A stretch of 64,000 nucleotides of DNA. It comes from Flavobacterium cheniae. Lineage in GTDB: Bacteria > Bacteroidota > Bacteroidia > Flavobacteriales > Flavobacteriaceae. Positions 9,494-18,481 of the stretch are shown in pieces; within the stretch, counting starts at the first letter, position 1, and the number at the start of each line of letters is the position of its first letter. A program made the translations under genes and the position numbers. Below the pieces are notes generated by a model. It was not told the origin of the DNA and did no database searches. It worked only from the letters and a program-made list of their open reading frames with translations. The stretch is taken from the NCBI RefSeq assembly GCF_004363695.1, contig NZ_SNZC01000001.1:451857-515856 (forward strand). Direction: 5' to 3'.

Positions 9494-10144
9494 TTAAAAA
9501 GAGAAAGTTTTTATAATTTTATTATCTGGAACAACAACATTAATATTGGCTTCATCAACTGAATTAAGTTCAACCGTAACATTTATTTCTCCATTGAAAA
9601 AAGTCGTGCTTTTTACAATTCCTCCCATTTCGATATTAAGATTTTTACTATTTTCATAAGGATGAATACACATAAATCTATAAATATTGAAATAGTTGAT
9701 GTCGCCTTTTAAAACAGTAATACCATGTTTGTTAACCATTTTTTTCTTTTTCTTGTCCTTGTAAATTTTTATAAAACCCTTTGACTGGATAGAATCTTCT
9801 GTAATTATTTCATATTCAAATGTTTGATTTCCAATTTCATAAGTTTTAATCTTATTAGTATATTCATATATAAAATTTAGATGAAGATTATTTTCTACTC
9901 TTGTGGTATCAATTTTAAATCTATGATATTCGTTTTTATTCAAATCTGTAAGTGACGCATATAATCCATAAACGTCATTTCTAATTTCTAGAAAAATATT
10001 TTTATCAATAGAATTACAATAAACGTTTCTAGGTTCTTTCTGTAAGGAAGATTGATAAGTAAATAGCTTGTTAAATTTGTAGTCTTGAGAAAAACCAGAA
10101 ATGTGTGTTAAAGTTATAATAACTAGAAGTAGTATTTTATTCAT
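9494..10144 (-). CDS. Secreted hypothetical protein
   Basis: The 216-aa product begins with a Sec signal peptide (MNKILLLVIITLTHISGFSQ), so the ATG at 10144 is preferred over one 21 bp upstream. The mature part is beta-rich and hydrophilic, without cysteines or a motif I recognise, and ends in VVPDNKIIKTFSF. No C-terminal sorting domain is visible. It stands alone between the his operon and a thioesterase on the opposite strand. The function is unknown. Confidence 0.6.
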   Translation of the reverse strand: MNKILLLVIITLTHISGFSQDYKFNKLFTYQSSLQKEPRNVYCNSIDKNIFLEIRNDVYGLYASLTDLNKNEYHRFKIDTTRVENNLHLNFIYEYTNKIKTYEIGNQTFEYEIITEDSIQSKGFIKIYKDKKKKKMVNKHGITVLKGDINYFNIYRFMCIHPYENSKNLNIEMGGIVKSTTFFNGEINVTVELNSVDEANINVVVPDNKIIKTFSF

Positions 10145-10215
10145 GTTTTTTAAATGATTTCTCAAATATATCCAAATTTCTCCAAAAATTCTTACCTTTA
10201 AAATAAAAATTCAAG

Positions 10216-10605
10216 ATGCGATTTCATACGAGAAAATGGGTTAAACCCGAAGATTTGAATGCCAACGGAACTTTATTCGGTGGTAAATTATTAGCTTGGA
10301 TAGACGAAGAAGCTGCTTTGTATTCGATTGTACAATTGGAAAATCCTAAAGTGGTAACCAAGTTTATGAGTGAAATTAATTTCATGAGTGCCGCCAAACA
10401 AGGAGATATAGTTGAGATTGGTTTGGATGTGGCGCACTTTGGAAAATCATCGTTAGTATTGAAATGTGAAGTTCGTAATATGATGACCCGTGAAAAAATC
10501 ATCACGATTGATAACATTACGATGGTCAACTTAGGTGAAGATGGAAAACCAAAACCACATGGCAAAACTCAAATTGAATTTATTGAAGACCGATTGAAAA
10601 AATAA
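10216..10605 (+). CDS. Acyl-CoA thioesterase, hotdog fold (YciA-like)
   Basis: This 129-aa single hotdog domain has the typical pattern NANGTLFGGKLLAWIDEEAA, with the catalytic Asp in the long helix, followed by VEIGLDVAHFGKSSL. It should hydrolyse acyl-CoA thioesters in the cytosol. The length suits the YciA/BACH hotdog group that assembles as hexamers. It lies 5 bp before a DUF2461 gene, so both are probably co-transcribed. The natural chain length cannot be told from sequence. Confidence 0.85.
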   Translation: MRFHTRKWVKPEDLNANGTLFGGKLLAWIDEEAALYSIVQLENPKVVTKFMSEINFMSAAKQGDIVEIGLDVAHFGKSSLVLKCEVRNMMTREKIITIDNITMVNLGEDGKPKPHGKTQIEFIEDRLKK

Positions 10606-10610
10606 AGAAT

Positions 10611-11276
10611 ATGCTACAAAAATCAACCTTAGAATTCCTAACGCAGCTTAAAGAAAACAACGACCGCGATTGGTTTGCGGCTAATAAAAAAGCCTTTGAA
10701 ACCGAACAAAAGTTAGCTAAATCGTTTTTTACATCGGTTGGTGAGCAATTGGGAAAGATTGATAGTATTGAACGCGTTCAAATTTTTAGAATTTATCGCG
10801 ATGTGCGATTTTCAAAAGATAAAGCGCCTTATAAAAATCATTTCAGCGTTGGGTTCACTCGAACAAAACCCATGCTTCGTGGCGGTTATTATTTGCATAT
10901 TGAACCTGGAGGAAGTTTTGTAGGTGGCGGTTTTTGGGAACCAAATGCTGCCGATTTGAATCGCATTCGTAAAGAATTTGAAATGGATGATGAAGAAATC
11001 AGGACTATCATAGCTGATGAAACATTCAAGAAATTCTTTGGAGAATTGAAAGGCGAGGAGTTAAAAACAGCGCCAAAAGGTTTCGATAAAACGCATCCAG
11101 CTATTGATTTGATTCGTAAAAAGCAATATTTATTGACTCGAAACTTTTCGGATAAAGAAGTATTGGCTCCTAATTTTCAAGAAGAAGTTTTAGCTACTTT
11201 CCAAGCCATGCGACCTTTCTTCGATTATATGAGCGAAGTATTGAGCACCGATTTGAATGGAGAATCGATTTATTAA
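10611..11276 (+). CDS. DUF2461 family protein
   Basis: The 221-aa protein fits the DUF2461 family: LTQLKENNDRDWFAANK at the N terminus, RIYRDVRFSKDKAPYKNHF in the centre, then GGYYLHIEPGGSFVGGG. The biochemical function is unknown. There is no signal peptide or membrane segment. It probably forms an operon with the upstream thioesterase. Its stop overlaps the convergent gene by 4 bp. Confidence 0.85.
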   Translation: MLQKSTLEFLTQLKENNDRDWFAANKKAFETEQKLAKSFFTSVGEQLGKIDSIERVQIFRIYRDVRFSKDKAPYKNHFSVGFTRTKPMLRGGYYLHIEPGGSFVGGGFWEPNAADLNRIRKEFEMDDEEIRTIIADETFKKFFGELKGEELKTAPKGFDKTHPAIDLIRKKQYLLTRNFSDKEVLAPNFQEEVLATFQAMRPFFDYMSEVLSTDLNGESIY

Positions 11277-11659
11277 ATAATCTGAATTTGACTTTTTAAG
11301 CGTTCAATTAGTAAATTCATCATTCTTTTGTTTAAGTTAGATGAATTTTGAATGTATTCTTTGTATTCCGAAACGGTAAACATTCCAAAAACAATTCCTT
11401 TTAATGAATTTCGGAATTTAATATCGCGTTGTATAGCGTTTTCAATGTAATTTTCTTTCTTTTCTGGAGAAAGTGTGAAATATACACCTTTTTGTTTGAC
11501 AGCGTAATTTCTAAAAACTTCAATAAACAATTCATTTTGGAATTTCAAAATAGGTCGCAATGTCTGATTTTGAAACTTTTCTTCGGAACTTGATTGTTCG
11601 GTAATTACACCAATACTTGCCCCTCTAATTTCTAAAAGCGATTCGTCTTTCGTTTTCAT
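11273..11659 (-). CDS. Conserved hypothetical protein (128 aa)
   Basis: This is a small soluble protein with no signal peptide. It contains LRPILKFQNELFIEVFRNYA and a helical C-terminal half (FRNSLKGIVFGMFTVSEYKEY). Relatives are common in Flavobacteria and, as I recall, are sometimes labelled glyoxalase, but I see no glyoxalase metal ligands or beta-alpha-beta-beta-beta pattern. It converges with the DUF2461 gene. The function is unknown. Confidence 0.6.
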   Translation of the reverse strand: MKTKDESLLEIRGASIGVITEQSSSEEKFQNQTLRPILKFQNELFIEVFRNYAVKQKGVYFTLSPEKKENYIENAIQRDIKFRNSLKGIVFGMFTVSEYKEYIQNSSNLNKRMMNLLIERLKSQIQII

Positions 11660-11693
11660 AATAAAGTGAATTATTTTGTATTAAAGTTAAAAA

Positions 11694-11723
11694 AAATAAC
11701 CTTCAAGAAATTGAAGGTTATTT
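11694..11723 (-). terminator. Strong bidirectional hairpin terminator after ompA-like gene
   Basis: A 13-bp perfect stem runs from 11694-11706 (AAATAACCTTCAA) to 11711-11723 with a GAAA loop. It is A-rich before and T-rich after, so it can stop transcription on the minus strand after the OmpA gene. Confidence 0.8.
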
Positions 11724-11748
11724 TAAGTTATTAAGAATCAGTTGTTAA

Positions 11749-12999
11749 TTACTTCAACTTGAAAATTACTTTTCTAACTAATCTTCTTGCATCTGCAGAT
11801 GAAGCGTCAACTGAAGTATCTTCTCCTTGACCTGCAACGGTTAATCTTGAAGCATTAATTCCTGCTTTTGTAATTACATCTTTTACGAAATTTGCTCTTG
11901 AAGCAGAAAGTGTTTTATTGTATTCTGAATTTCCAATTTCATCTGCATATCCAACGATTTCAACACTTGAATTTGGATTTGATTTTAAGTATTGTGTAAC
12001 AAAATTGATTGCACTGTATGAATCAGCTGTTGGTTTAGAAGAATTAAAGTCGAATAAAACCGTAATGTAACCACCATTAATCATGTCTTCAATAGATTGA
12101 CCTTCAGTAGGCGTAACTTTAGTTTTACCATCTACATAAGCTTCAACCTTATCGTCTACACCATTATTGTTTCCATCAATAGTTCTTCCTTTTGTATCAA
12201 CAATTGCATTTTGAGCTGAATTTTTTTCTTCGTCTAAATAATCTGCAACTCCATCCTTATCTGTATCTAAAAGTTTTGTTTCTAATTCCGTAACTCTTCT
12301 TTCTAATTCGTCTAATTTAGAGTTTGAAGTAACCCAATCCGCGTGTTTTCCATGTTTTCCTAAATATATAGATAAACCAATACTAGCGTTATAAATAGTA
12401 CTATTAAAACCTCTATCTTCTTTAACAACTGGCTCTTCAATACCATCAAAAGTATATTGTTGGTTTACATTGTTAATCATTGAGAAGTCCGCATTTAAAG
12501 CCACTCTATTAGATAATTTGAATTGTGCTGTTAATCCTAATATGAAATTAGTCATATCATCGTTACCTTCAAAATTATCATTAGTCATGAATGAAAATCC
12601 AACACCCGAATGCGCTTGAAGATTAATTGTATTAGTCCAATCTTCAAAATTTAAAACTCTACCTAAGTTTACAACACCTTGAATGCTTGTTCTGTAGTAT
12701 TTACCTTCAAATTCAAAACTTTCTGAATCATTTTTGAATGAATCTAAACCAAAGTCTAATTTAAGACCAAATTTATTATTCATCATGTAACGAACACCTA
12801 AGTCACCATGGATAAAATTTGTGTTACTTGAATAATAATTCGTTGAAAATGGAGCAGTTGGTTTGCTGAATCCAGCGTTAACATCGATTGACCATTTGTT
12901 GAATTCAGAAGAAGTGGTTTCTTTTTGAATTTTAGTTTCTTGAGCGTTAATCTCTGTTATTGCTACTAATAGTGTAGCTATAAAAATAATTTTCTTCAT
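11749..12999 (-). CDS. OmpA-family outer membrane porin
   Basis: The 416-aa protein has a signal peptide (MKKIIFIATLLVAITEINAQ). An N-terminal beta-barrel covers ~25-215, followed by a short coiled coil (LDELERRVTELETKLLD) and a thrombospondin type 3-like calcium repeat (DTDKDGVADYLDEE, DGNNNGVDDKVEAY). The C-terminal OmpA peptidoglycan-binding domain (~300-416) has FDFNSSKPTADS, GYADEIGN and LSASRANFVKD. It should tether the outer membrane to peptidoglycan. It is monocistronic with its own promoter upstream and strong terminator downstream, as expected for an abundant protein. Confidence 0.92.
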   Translation of the reverse strand: MKKIIFIATLLVAITEINAQETKIQKETTSSEFNKWSIDVNAGFSKPTAPFSTNYYSSNTNFIHGDLGVRYMMNNKFGLKLDFGLDSFKNDSESFEFEGKYYRTSIQGVVNLGRVLNFEDWTNTINLQAHSGVGFSFMTNDNFEGNDDMTNFILGLTAQFKLSNRVALNADFSMINNVNQQYTFDGIEEPVVKEDRGFNSTIYNASIGLSIYLGKHGKHADWVTSNSKLDELERRVTELETKLLDTDKDGVADYLDEEKNSAQNAIVDTKGRTIDGNNNGVDDKVEAYVDGKTKVTPTEGQSIEDMINGGYITVLFDFNSSKPTADSYSAINFVTQYLKSNPNSSVEIVGYADEIGNSEYNKTLSASRANFVKDVITKAGINASRLTVAGQGEDTSVDASSADARRLVRKVIFKLK

Positions 13000-13019
13000 T
13001 GTTATGATTATTTGGGGAG

Positions 13020-13051
13020 CAAAAGTAGTCTTTTTATGTTTTATTTTACAA
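13020..13051 (-). promoter_or_regulatory. Promoter of the OmpA-family gene
   Basis: Reading the minus strand, TTG (13051-13049) is followed after 21 bp by TACTTTTG (13027-13020). This is a full match to the flavobacterial TTG / TAnnTTTG arrangement, 20 bp before the start codon. Confidence 0.75.
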
Positions 13052-13080
13052 TTTATGTAAGATAAGTTTGTCTAAATTAA

Positions 13081-14322
13081 CTAATTATTATTTTTTTGGT
13101 TTGTTATGGATTCGAAAATTTCTAAATCAAAATGTGCAACTGAAGCCATGATATGATCAAAAATATCCGCCATAATGTGTTCGTAATTGAGCCACGTTTT
13201 ATCTTTAGAGAAACAATATATTTCTAAAGGAATTCCTTTTTCTGTAGGTTGTAAATGACGCACCATCATGTGCATATCTTTATTAATTCCTGGATGAGAT
13301 TGAATGTATTGATTAATGTATTTTCTAAACAAGCCTAAATTAGTTAGATTTCTTCCGTTTACAATTACAGATTTATCGATTCCGTTATTGGCATTGTATT
13401 TATCAATATCCGCTTGACGATGTTCTATATAAGCTGTTAAATGTTGTATTTTTTTGAAATTTTCTAATTCTTCTGATTGAATGAATCGAACCGAATTAGC
13501 TTTTATCAAAATATGGCGTTTTATTCTTCTTCCATCCGAATCTAACATACCACGCCAGTTTTTAAAACTATCCGATATTAAGCTATAGGTTGGAATAGTC
13601 GTAGTCGTATTATCAAAATTACGAACTTTTACAGTTGCTAAGTTAATCTCAATAACATCACCATCGGCACCAAATTTATCCATTGTAATCCAATCGCCAA
13701 TTCGAACCATATCATTCACAGAAACCGAAATACTGGCTACAAAACCAAGAATTGTATCTTTAAAAATAAGGAAAATTAAGGCAGAAATGGCTCCGAAAGT
13801 AGTTACTAATGTTTTTACATTGGTATCAAACATTATCAATACAAAGGAAGTAATTCCGAAAATCCATAAAACAATCATAATTACTTGAATGTAACTATCA
13901 ATTGGTTTGTCACTAAAACGAGGCTTTTGTTTTAAATAATCTTTCAACGCATTGAAAATACTTCGCGTAATCCAAAGTGAAAGTATAATGATGTAAATTT
14001 TTACTCCTTTTTCAAAAAAATCTTCCCAATACGTGAATTTTTTTAGGATTACTGGTACAGTTTTATAAATAAAAAGAAGCGGCAGTAAATGGGCTAAATA
14101 TTTTGCGGTTTTGTTTGCTACTAAAAAATCGTCAAAAGAGGATTTTGTTTTTGCTGCAACAATAGCTAGAATAATAATAAATACCTTTTTAAATATAAAA
14201 TCTAAAATATAGGATACAACAACTAATATGATAATATTTACTCCCAAATTTAAATAGGAAGAAACATCATCACTAAAGTTAAGACTTTTAAATATGTCGT
14301 ATGCCCAGTTAAAGATTTTCAA
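13081..14322 (-). CDS. Mechanosensitive ion channel, MscS family (YbdG-like)
   Basis: The 413-aa protein has five N-terminal membrane segments (~20-190). The MscS pore helix and beta domain follow (LIFKDTILGFVASISVSVND, MVRIGDWITMDKFGADGDV, NFDNTTTTIPTYSLISD), then a long cytosolic C terminus. The size and C-terminal extension (IPLEIYCFSKDKTWLNYEH) resemble the YbdG/MscM group, which releases solutes on osmotic downshock. It is the last gene of a minus-strand group that includes the DUF3817 and VTT genes. Confidence 0.88.
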   Translation of the reverse strand: MKIFNWAYDIFKSLNFSDDVSSYLNLGVNIIILVVVSYILDFIFKKVFIIILAIVAAKTKSSFDDFLVANKTAKYLAHLLPLLFIYKTVPVILKKFTYWEDFFEKGVKIYIIILSLWITRSIFNALKDYLKQKPRFSDKPIDSYIQVIMIVLWIFGITSFVLIMFDTNVKTLVTTFGAISALIFLIFKDTILGFVASISVSVNDMVRIGDWITMDKFGADGDVIEINLATVKVRNFDNTTTTIPTYSLISDSFKNWRGMLDSDGRRIKRHILIKANSVRFIQSEELENFKKIQHLTAYIEHRQADIDKYNANNGIDKSVIVNGRNLTNLGLFRKYINQYIQSHPGINKDMHMMVRHLQPTEKGIPLEIYCFSKDKTWLNYEHIMADIFDHIMASVAHFDLEIFESITNQKNNN

Positions 14323-14325
14323 GTT

Positions 14326-14610
14326 TTACACTTCTTTAGGTTGTAAATATTTTTTGTCAATATAAAAAGTTGCAAACGGAAATAAAGATGCTAAACAAAT
14401 GATAGCAAATTCTTTAAGTGTCCATTTTTGAGGATTTTTATTCAAAATTGCAAAAGCAATATATAACATAAAAAGAACACCGTGAGCCATTCCTATGTTT
14501 TTTACATAAATAGGATCACCAGCAATGTATTTCATTGGCATTGCAAAAAAGTATAATGCAAGAGTAGAAATACCTTCTAAAAGAGCAATTGATCTAAATG
14601 ATTTCATCAT
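14326..14610 (-). CDS. DUF3817 family membrane protein
   Basis: The 94-aa protein has three hydrophobic segments and the family features EGISTLALYFFAMPMKY near the N terminus and a central His (GMAHGVLFMLY). It overlaps the upstream VTT gene by 4 bp and lies 3 bp before the MscS gene, so the three are co-translated. The function of DUF3817 is unknown. Confidence 0.8.
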   Translation of the reverse strand: MMKSFRSIALLEGISTLALYFFAMPMKYIAGDPIYVKNIGMAHGVLFMLYIAFAILNKNPQKWTLKEFAIICLASLFPFATFYIDKKYLQPKEV

Positions 14611-15215
14611 GATAAAGCAGAATATATTACAAATCCATAAATAGCAAACCTAAAAAAGCGAAGTAAACCAAACAAGAAGAAGTGTTTTCTTGAGTAATTA
14701 ATCATTCCTGCGGCCAAACAAGCAATAGCAAAAGGTAATGGAAGTAAAGCACCAACAGCAATTAAAAATCCGCCCCATTTTTGCATATTAATAATATGTT
14801 TAGACATTTTGCCATATAAATGCTTATTTACAGAAGGAATTGCCACGATAGCCATTCCCATAAAATAAGCAATTACTCCGCCTAAATACGATAAAAAAGC
14901 TAAAATAGATAAGTAGAGTAGTGGTGATTCGGTATTTTTTGTCCAAGCGATAAAAATATCTGGTGGAATTAATCCTAAAACGCTTTCAGAGGCTAGGAAA
15001 ACACCAAATATGAATAAATCACTAAAGTTTTGTGTAATATATAATAATCCTTCATTTAGGTTGATTACCTTGTAATTGACATAAAAAAGAACAGCAACTA
15101 CAATTACAGTTGGCAATATAGCACTTTTAACACCTTGCCATATAAAGGAATAGAAACCAGTATATTTATAGTATTGATGTAGTAGTTTTACTCTCGATTT
15201 TTTTACTTTAGACAT
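14607..15215 (-). CDS. VTT-domain (DedA/SNARE-associated) membrane protein
   Basis: The 202-aa protein has 5-6 membrane segments and the VTT signature: an acidic helix start (ASESVLGLIPPDIFIAW), a Gly-rich segment (SYLGGVIAYFMGM) and a closing turn (GALLPLPFAIACLAAGMINYS). DedA-like proteins take part in lipid scrambling or proton-dependent membrane homeostasis. The N terminus is basic (MSKVKKSRVK), suggesting a cytosolic start. It shares an operon with DUF3817 and the MscS-like channel. Confidence 0.8.
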   Translation of the reverse strand: MSKVKKSRVKLLHQYYKYTGFYSFIWQGVKSAILPTVIVVAVLFYVNYKVINLNEGLLYITQNFSDLFIFGVFLASESVLGLIPPDIFIAWTKNTESPLLYLSILAFLSYLGGVIAYFMGMAIVAIPSVNKHLYGKMSKHIINMQKWGGFLIAVGALLPLPFAIACLAAGMINYSRKHFFLFGLLRFFRFAIYGFVIYSALS

Positions 15216-15280
15216 TGGGTAATTATATTTACTACAAAATTAGTTAGTTTGTTAGAATAATAGCGTTAAGGAAAACAAAA

Positions 15281-15306
15281 AAATCGGTAAATACTTTTAC
15301 CGATTT
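15281..15306 (-). terminator. Rho-independent terminator
   Basis: An 11-bp perfect stem pairs AAATCGGTAAA (15281-15291) with 15296-15306 and has a 4-nt loop. On the minus strand a run of seven T follows. It ends transcription of the 122-aa gene at 15333-15701. Confidence 0.8.
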
Positions 15307-15332
15307 ATATTATGTAAAATAGAATTTAGGAC

Positions 15333-15701
15333 TTAGTAAGCTAAAAACGCTTTGTTATATTCTTTTAAGTCTAAAACATTATTTTTCTTTTCTAAATCAG
15401 TTAATAATGATAGGAAATAATTGAAACTTTCTACATTATTTTCATCTGAAATTTTCACTTCTAATTCAGCATCTTTGCTGTCAATTGGTTCATCATCTGG
15501 AATACCAATAAAAAATCCATTATTATTTTCTAAATGTTCGTAGGCTAAACGTAATGCTTTAGTTACAACTGGATTATTTAGTTCTAAAGTAATCTCTCTA
15601 AGTTTTTTTAAATCGGTTACAATTTCAGAAACTTCAAAATTATCTTTAAATAATTCTTTCTGAATCTTTTCGATTAATTTAAGGGCTTGTCTGTTTTCCA
15701 T
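15333..15701 (-). CDS. Hypothetical helical acidic protein (122 aa)
   Basis: The start is taken at 15701 (MENRQALKLIEKIQKEL); an ATG 24 bp upstream gives a less plausible N terminus. The protein is acidic and mostly helical, without signal peptide or cysteines, and contains IGIPDDEPIDSKDAELEVKI. A perfect terminator follows. I do not recognise a family. It has its own transcription unit, divergent from the DUF294 gene. Confidence 0.6.
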   Translation of the reverse strand: MENRQALKLIEKIQKELFKDNFEVSEIVTDLKKLREITLELNNPVVTKALRLAYEHLENNNGFFIGIPDDEPIDSKDAELEVKISDENNVESFNYFLSLLTDLEKKNNVLDLKEYNKAFLAY

Positions 15702-15895
15702 GATTCGTAATAATATAGAATGCAAAACTAAACTTTCTCATAGTTTTAAACAAACGTTTTGAGTAGTATTTTAACAAATTTTGAAGTAATTCATATTTGA
15801 CTTATAATATACATTATGTAAAATAGAAAATTTAAACAATTACTTCTATAAGCCAAACAAACTTTGTATCTTCGTTTAATAAATTAACAGTGTTT

Positions 15896-17815
15896 ATGAA
15901 AAACCCTATTGCCGAACGCATCACCGATTTTTTAAAGCATTATCCACCCTTTTCAAGTTTATCCTATCTAAACTTATTAGAGATTGCTAAAACATGCCAA
16001 GTAATTTACTTAGAAAAAAATCAAACTTTATTCAAAATTAATGATGCTACGCATTCCTTTTTTTATGTTGTAGCTTCTGGTGCTGTTGGTTTATCTGTAA
16101 CTTCTGATGCTGATGATGTATTAATAGATAAATGTGATGAAGGCGATATTTTAGGTTTGAGACCCTTTTTTGCTAAGAATAATTACTTAATGACGGCAAA
16201 AGCTCGTGAAGAAAGTATTATTTATGCTATTCCTATTGAAACATTTAAACCTTATGTAATTGCAAATCCAGAAGTTTTAAGCTTCTTATTAGAGAGTTTT
16301 GCATCTAACACTAGAAATCCATACGATAAAAATAACAAAGGTAAATTGATTTCAGAAAACGTTATTTACAATGACCAAAGCTCTGAGATTCAGTATTACC
16401 AACCCATAAAATATACTTCTAATCCGATAACTGCTTCTCCTAATGATGTTGTGAAATTTGTTGCACAAACTATGTCGAGTAGCAAAATTGGAAGTATGAT
16501 TATTCACGAAAATAGAAAACCAATCGGAATTGTAACTGATAAAGATTTGCGTTCTAAAATAGCAACCGGACTTTATTCTATTGATGTTACGATTGATAAA
16601 ATTATGTCTTCTCCTGTAATTACAGTAGCTGACAACTTGTCTATTGCTGAAGCACAAATTATAATGCTTAAGAATAATGTATCGCATTTATGTGTTACAA
16701 AAGATGGTTCTACTGATTCTGAAATTACTGGAATTATTACCGAACACGATATTGTAGTGGCTCAAGCAAACAATCCTGGTGTACTTTTAAAACAATCAAA
16801 ACGCGCACAAAAATCAGCTGATTTAAAAGAAGTTAGGGAAAAATTAGCCGATTTGATTCAGCATTCGTTAGATAAAAATGTACCTATTAATCATATTGGT
16901 TCTATTGTAGGCGAAATTAATTTAGCGATTACCAAACGTGCTATCGAATTAGCTATTGAAAAAATAGGAACTCCTCCTCCAGCCCAATTTGCTTGGATGA
17001 ACATTGGAAGTCAAGGTAGAAAAGAACAACTTTTACTAACGGATCAAGATAATGCCATTGTTTTTGAAGATGTTCCAGAAGATAAATACGATACTGTTAA
17101 ACAATATTTTATCGAATTAGCTGAAAAAGTAACTAAAACACTTAATAAAGTTGGTTACGAATATTGTCCTGCCGAAATGATGGCTAGCAATCCGCTTTGG
17201 TGTAAATCGGTTAGCGATTGGCAAAATCAATTTAAAGGTTGGATTACAGCTCCGGGTGAAAAAGGTATTCTGATGTGTACCATTTTCTTCGATTACGATT
17301 TTGTGTACGGAAATGAAACTTTAGTAGATGCTATTACCAAAACAATTCACGAAGAAACTCATGAAAATCAGTTGTTTTTTGCCTATTTAGGTGCAGATGC
17401 ATTGAAAAATCCGCCACCATTAGGTTTCTTCCGTCAGTTTTTAGTAGAAAGCGATGGCGAACACAAAGATACTTTCGATTTAAAAGGAAGAGCTTTAATG
17501 CCTTTGATTGATGCTGCACGAATTTTATCATTGAGTAAAGGAATTAAAAACACAGCCAATACCATTTCGAGATATGCAAAACTAGCTGAATTAGAACCGC
17601 AAAACGCTCCAATTTATGAAGCTTGTGGTGATGCTTTTGCTGAATTATTAAAGTTTAGAACAGAAGAAGGTTTGAAAAGTGAATCCGATGGTAGGTATTT
17701 GAATTTAAGTGAGTTATCGAAGTTAGATAAAGTAAAACTTAAAAACGATTTCCAACCAATAAATGATATTCAGGAAGTGATTAAAAACCGATTCCAATTA
17801 ACTTATTTTACGTAA
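15896..17815 (+). CDS. cNMP-binding / CBS pair / DUF294 nucleotidyltransferase-like signalling protein
   Basis: The 639-aa protein starts at ATG 15896; a GTG 6 bp upstream is less likely. Domains in order are a cyclic-nucleotide-binding fold (~20-130, NDATHSFFYVVASGAVGL), two CBS domains (~175-295, IGIVTDKDLRSKIATG and ITGIITEHDIVV), a DUF294 nucleotidyltransferase domain (~335-480, NIGSQGRKEQLLLTDQDNA) and a DUF294 C-terminal helical domain. The architecture resembles GlnD-like signal proteins, so a role in sensing nucleotide state is plausible. The exonuclease gene starts 1 bp after its stop. In some relatives the exonuclease is fused, which supports joint function. Confidence 0.88.
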   Translation: MKNPIAERITDFLKHYPPFSSLSYLNLLEIAKTCQVIYLEKNQTLFKINDATHSFFYVVASGAVGLSVTSDADDVLIDKCDEGDILGLRPFFAKNNYLMTAKAREESIIYAIPIETFKPYVIANPEVLSFLLESFASNTRNPYDKNNKGKLISENVIYNDQSSEIQYYQPIKYTSNPITASPNDVVKFVAQTMSSSKIGSMIIHENRKPIGIVTDKDLRSKIATGLYSIDVTIDKIMSSPVITVADNLSIAEAQIIMLKNNVSHLCVTKDGSTDSEITGIITEHDIVVAQANNPGVLLKQSKRAQKSADLKEVREKLADLIQHSLDKNVPINHIGSIVGEINLAITKRAIELAIEKIGTPPPAQFAWMNIGSQGRKEQLLLTDQDNAIVFEDVPEDKYDTVKQYFIELAEKVTKTLNKVGYEYCPAEMMASNPLWCKSVSDWQNQFKGWITAPGEKGILMCTIFFDYDFVYGNETLVDAITKTIHEETHENQLFFAYLGADALKNPPPLGFFRQFLVESDGEHKDTFDLKGRALMPLIDAARILSLSKGIKNTANTISRYAKLAELEPQNAPIYEACGDAFAELLKFRTEEGLKSESDGRYLNLSELSKLDKVKLKNDFQPINDIQEVIKNRFQLTYFT

Positions 17816-17816
17816 T

Positions 17817-18425
17817 ATGAAGTTCAATTGGTTTAAGAAAATAGTAAAAGATTATCCTAAATTTTGGGAAACTTACCTAAGTTACTTTAATGAAAATCAG
17901 AGTAAAGAAAAGCGTTATGTAGTTTTTGATTGCGAAACTACCGGATTGGATTATAAATCGGATAGAATTTTATCTATCGGTGCAGTTGCTATTCAAAACA
18001 ACCAAATTATTGTAGGGGATTTTATGGAAGTTTTTCTACAACAAGACGTTTTTAAACCAGAATCGGTGCCAATTCATGGTATTTTAAGAGAAGGAAAAGA
18101 AGAAAAAATCGTGGAAGCCGAAGCTGTAATACGTTTTTTAGATTTTATTAAAGATGCAACATTAATAGGTCATCACGTAGATTTTGATATTGAAATGATT
18201 AATCAAGCATTGAATCGTTTGGATGTTGGAAAATTACAAAATCAAGCTATGGATACTGATATTATGTATCAGAAATTGAAATACTTACCACAAGAACAGC
18301 ACAGTTCTTTAGATGAATTATGTGATATCTACAAAATCAAAAAATCAGATAGACACACAGCAAGTGGTGATGCGTTTATAACTGGTTTGTTATTTTTAAA
18401 GTTGAAGAGAAAATTAGAGATTTAA
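17817..18425 (+). CDS. DnaQ-like 3'-5' exonuclease (DEDDh)
   Basis: This 202-aa protein resembles the DNA polymerase III epsilon subunit. The exonuclease motifs are VFDCETTGLD (~residue 37), GHHVDFDIEMI (~120) and HTASGDAFITG (~180). It lacks a polymerase-binding C-terminal extension and has an N-terminal helix of ~30 residues. It follows the cNMP/CBS/DUF294 gene with one base between, a pairing seen in many Proteobacteria and Bacteroidota. It probably acts in DNA or RNA repair rather than as the replicative proofreader. Confidence 0.85.
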   Translation: MKFNWFKKIVKDYPKFWETYLSYFNENQSKEKRYVVFDCETTGLDYKSDRILSIGAVAIQNNQIIVGDFMEVFLQQDVFKPESVPIHGILREGKEEKIVEAEAVIRFLDFIKDATLIGHHVDFDIEMINQALNRLDVGKLQNQAMDTDIMYQKLKYLPQEQHSSLDELCDIYKIKKSDRHTASGDAFITGLLFLKLKRKLEI

Positions 18426-18433
18426 AATAAAAA

Positions 18434-18459
18434 AAACTGCCCCATTGCTGAAGCAGTTT
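18434..18459. terminator. Hairpin between convergent exonuclease and acs genes
   Basis: AAACTGC (18434-18440) pairs with GCAGTTT (18453-18459) around a 12-nt loop, with an A run on the left. It is a plausible bidirectional terminator in the 56-bp convergent gap. Confidence 0.55.
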
Positions 18460-18481
18460 CTTAACCAATAAAACTAAAAAA

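Noticed and set aside
11273..11659. Glyoxalase label for the 128-aa protein
   Set aside because: No metal ligands or fold pattern of glyoxalase are visible; such labels in databases seem to be inherited errors.
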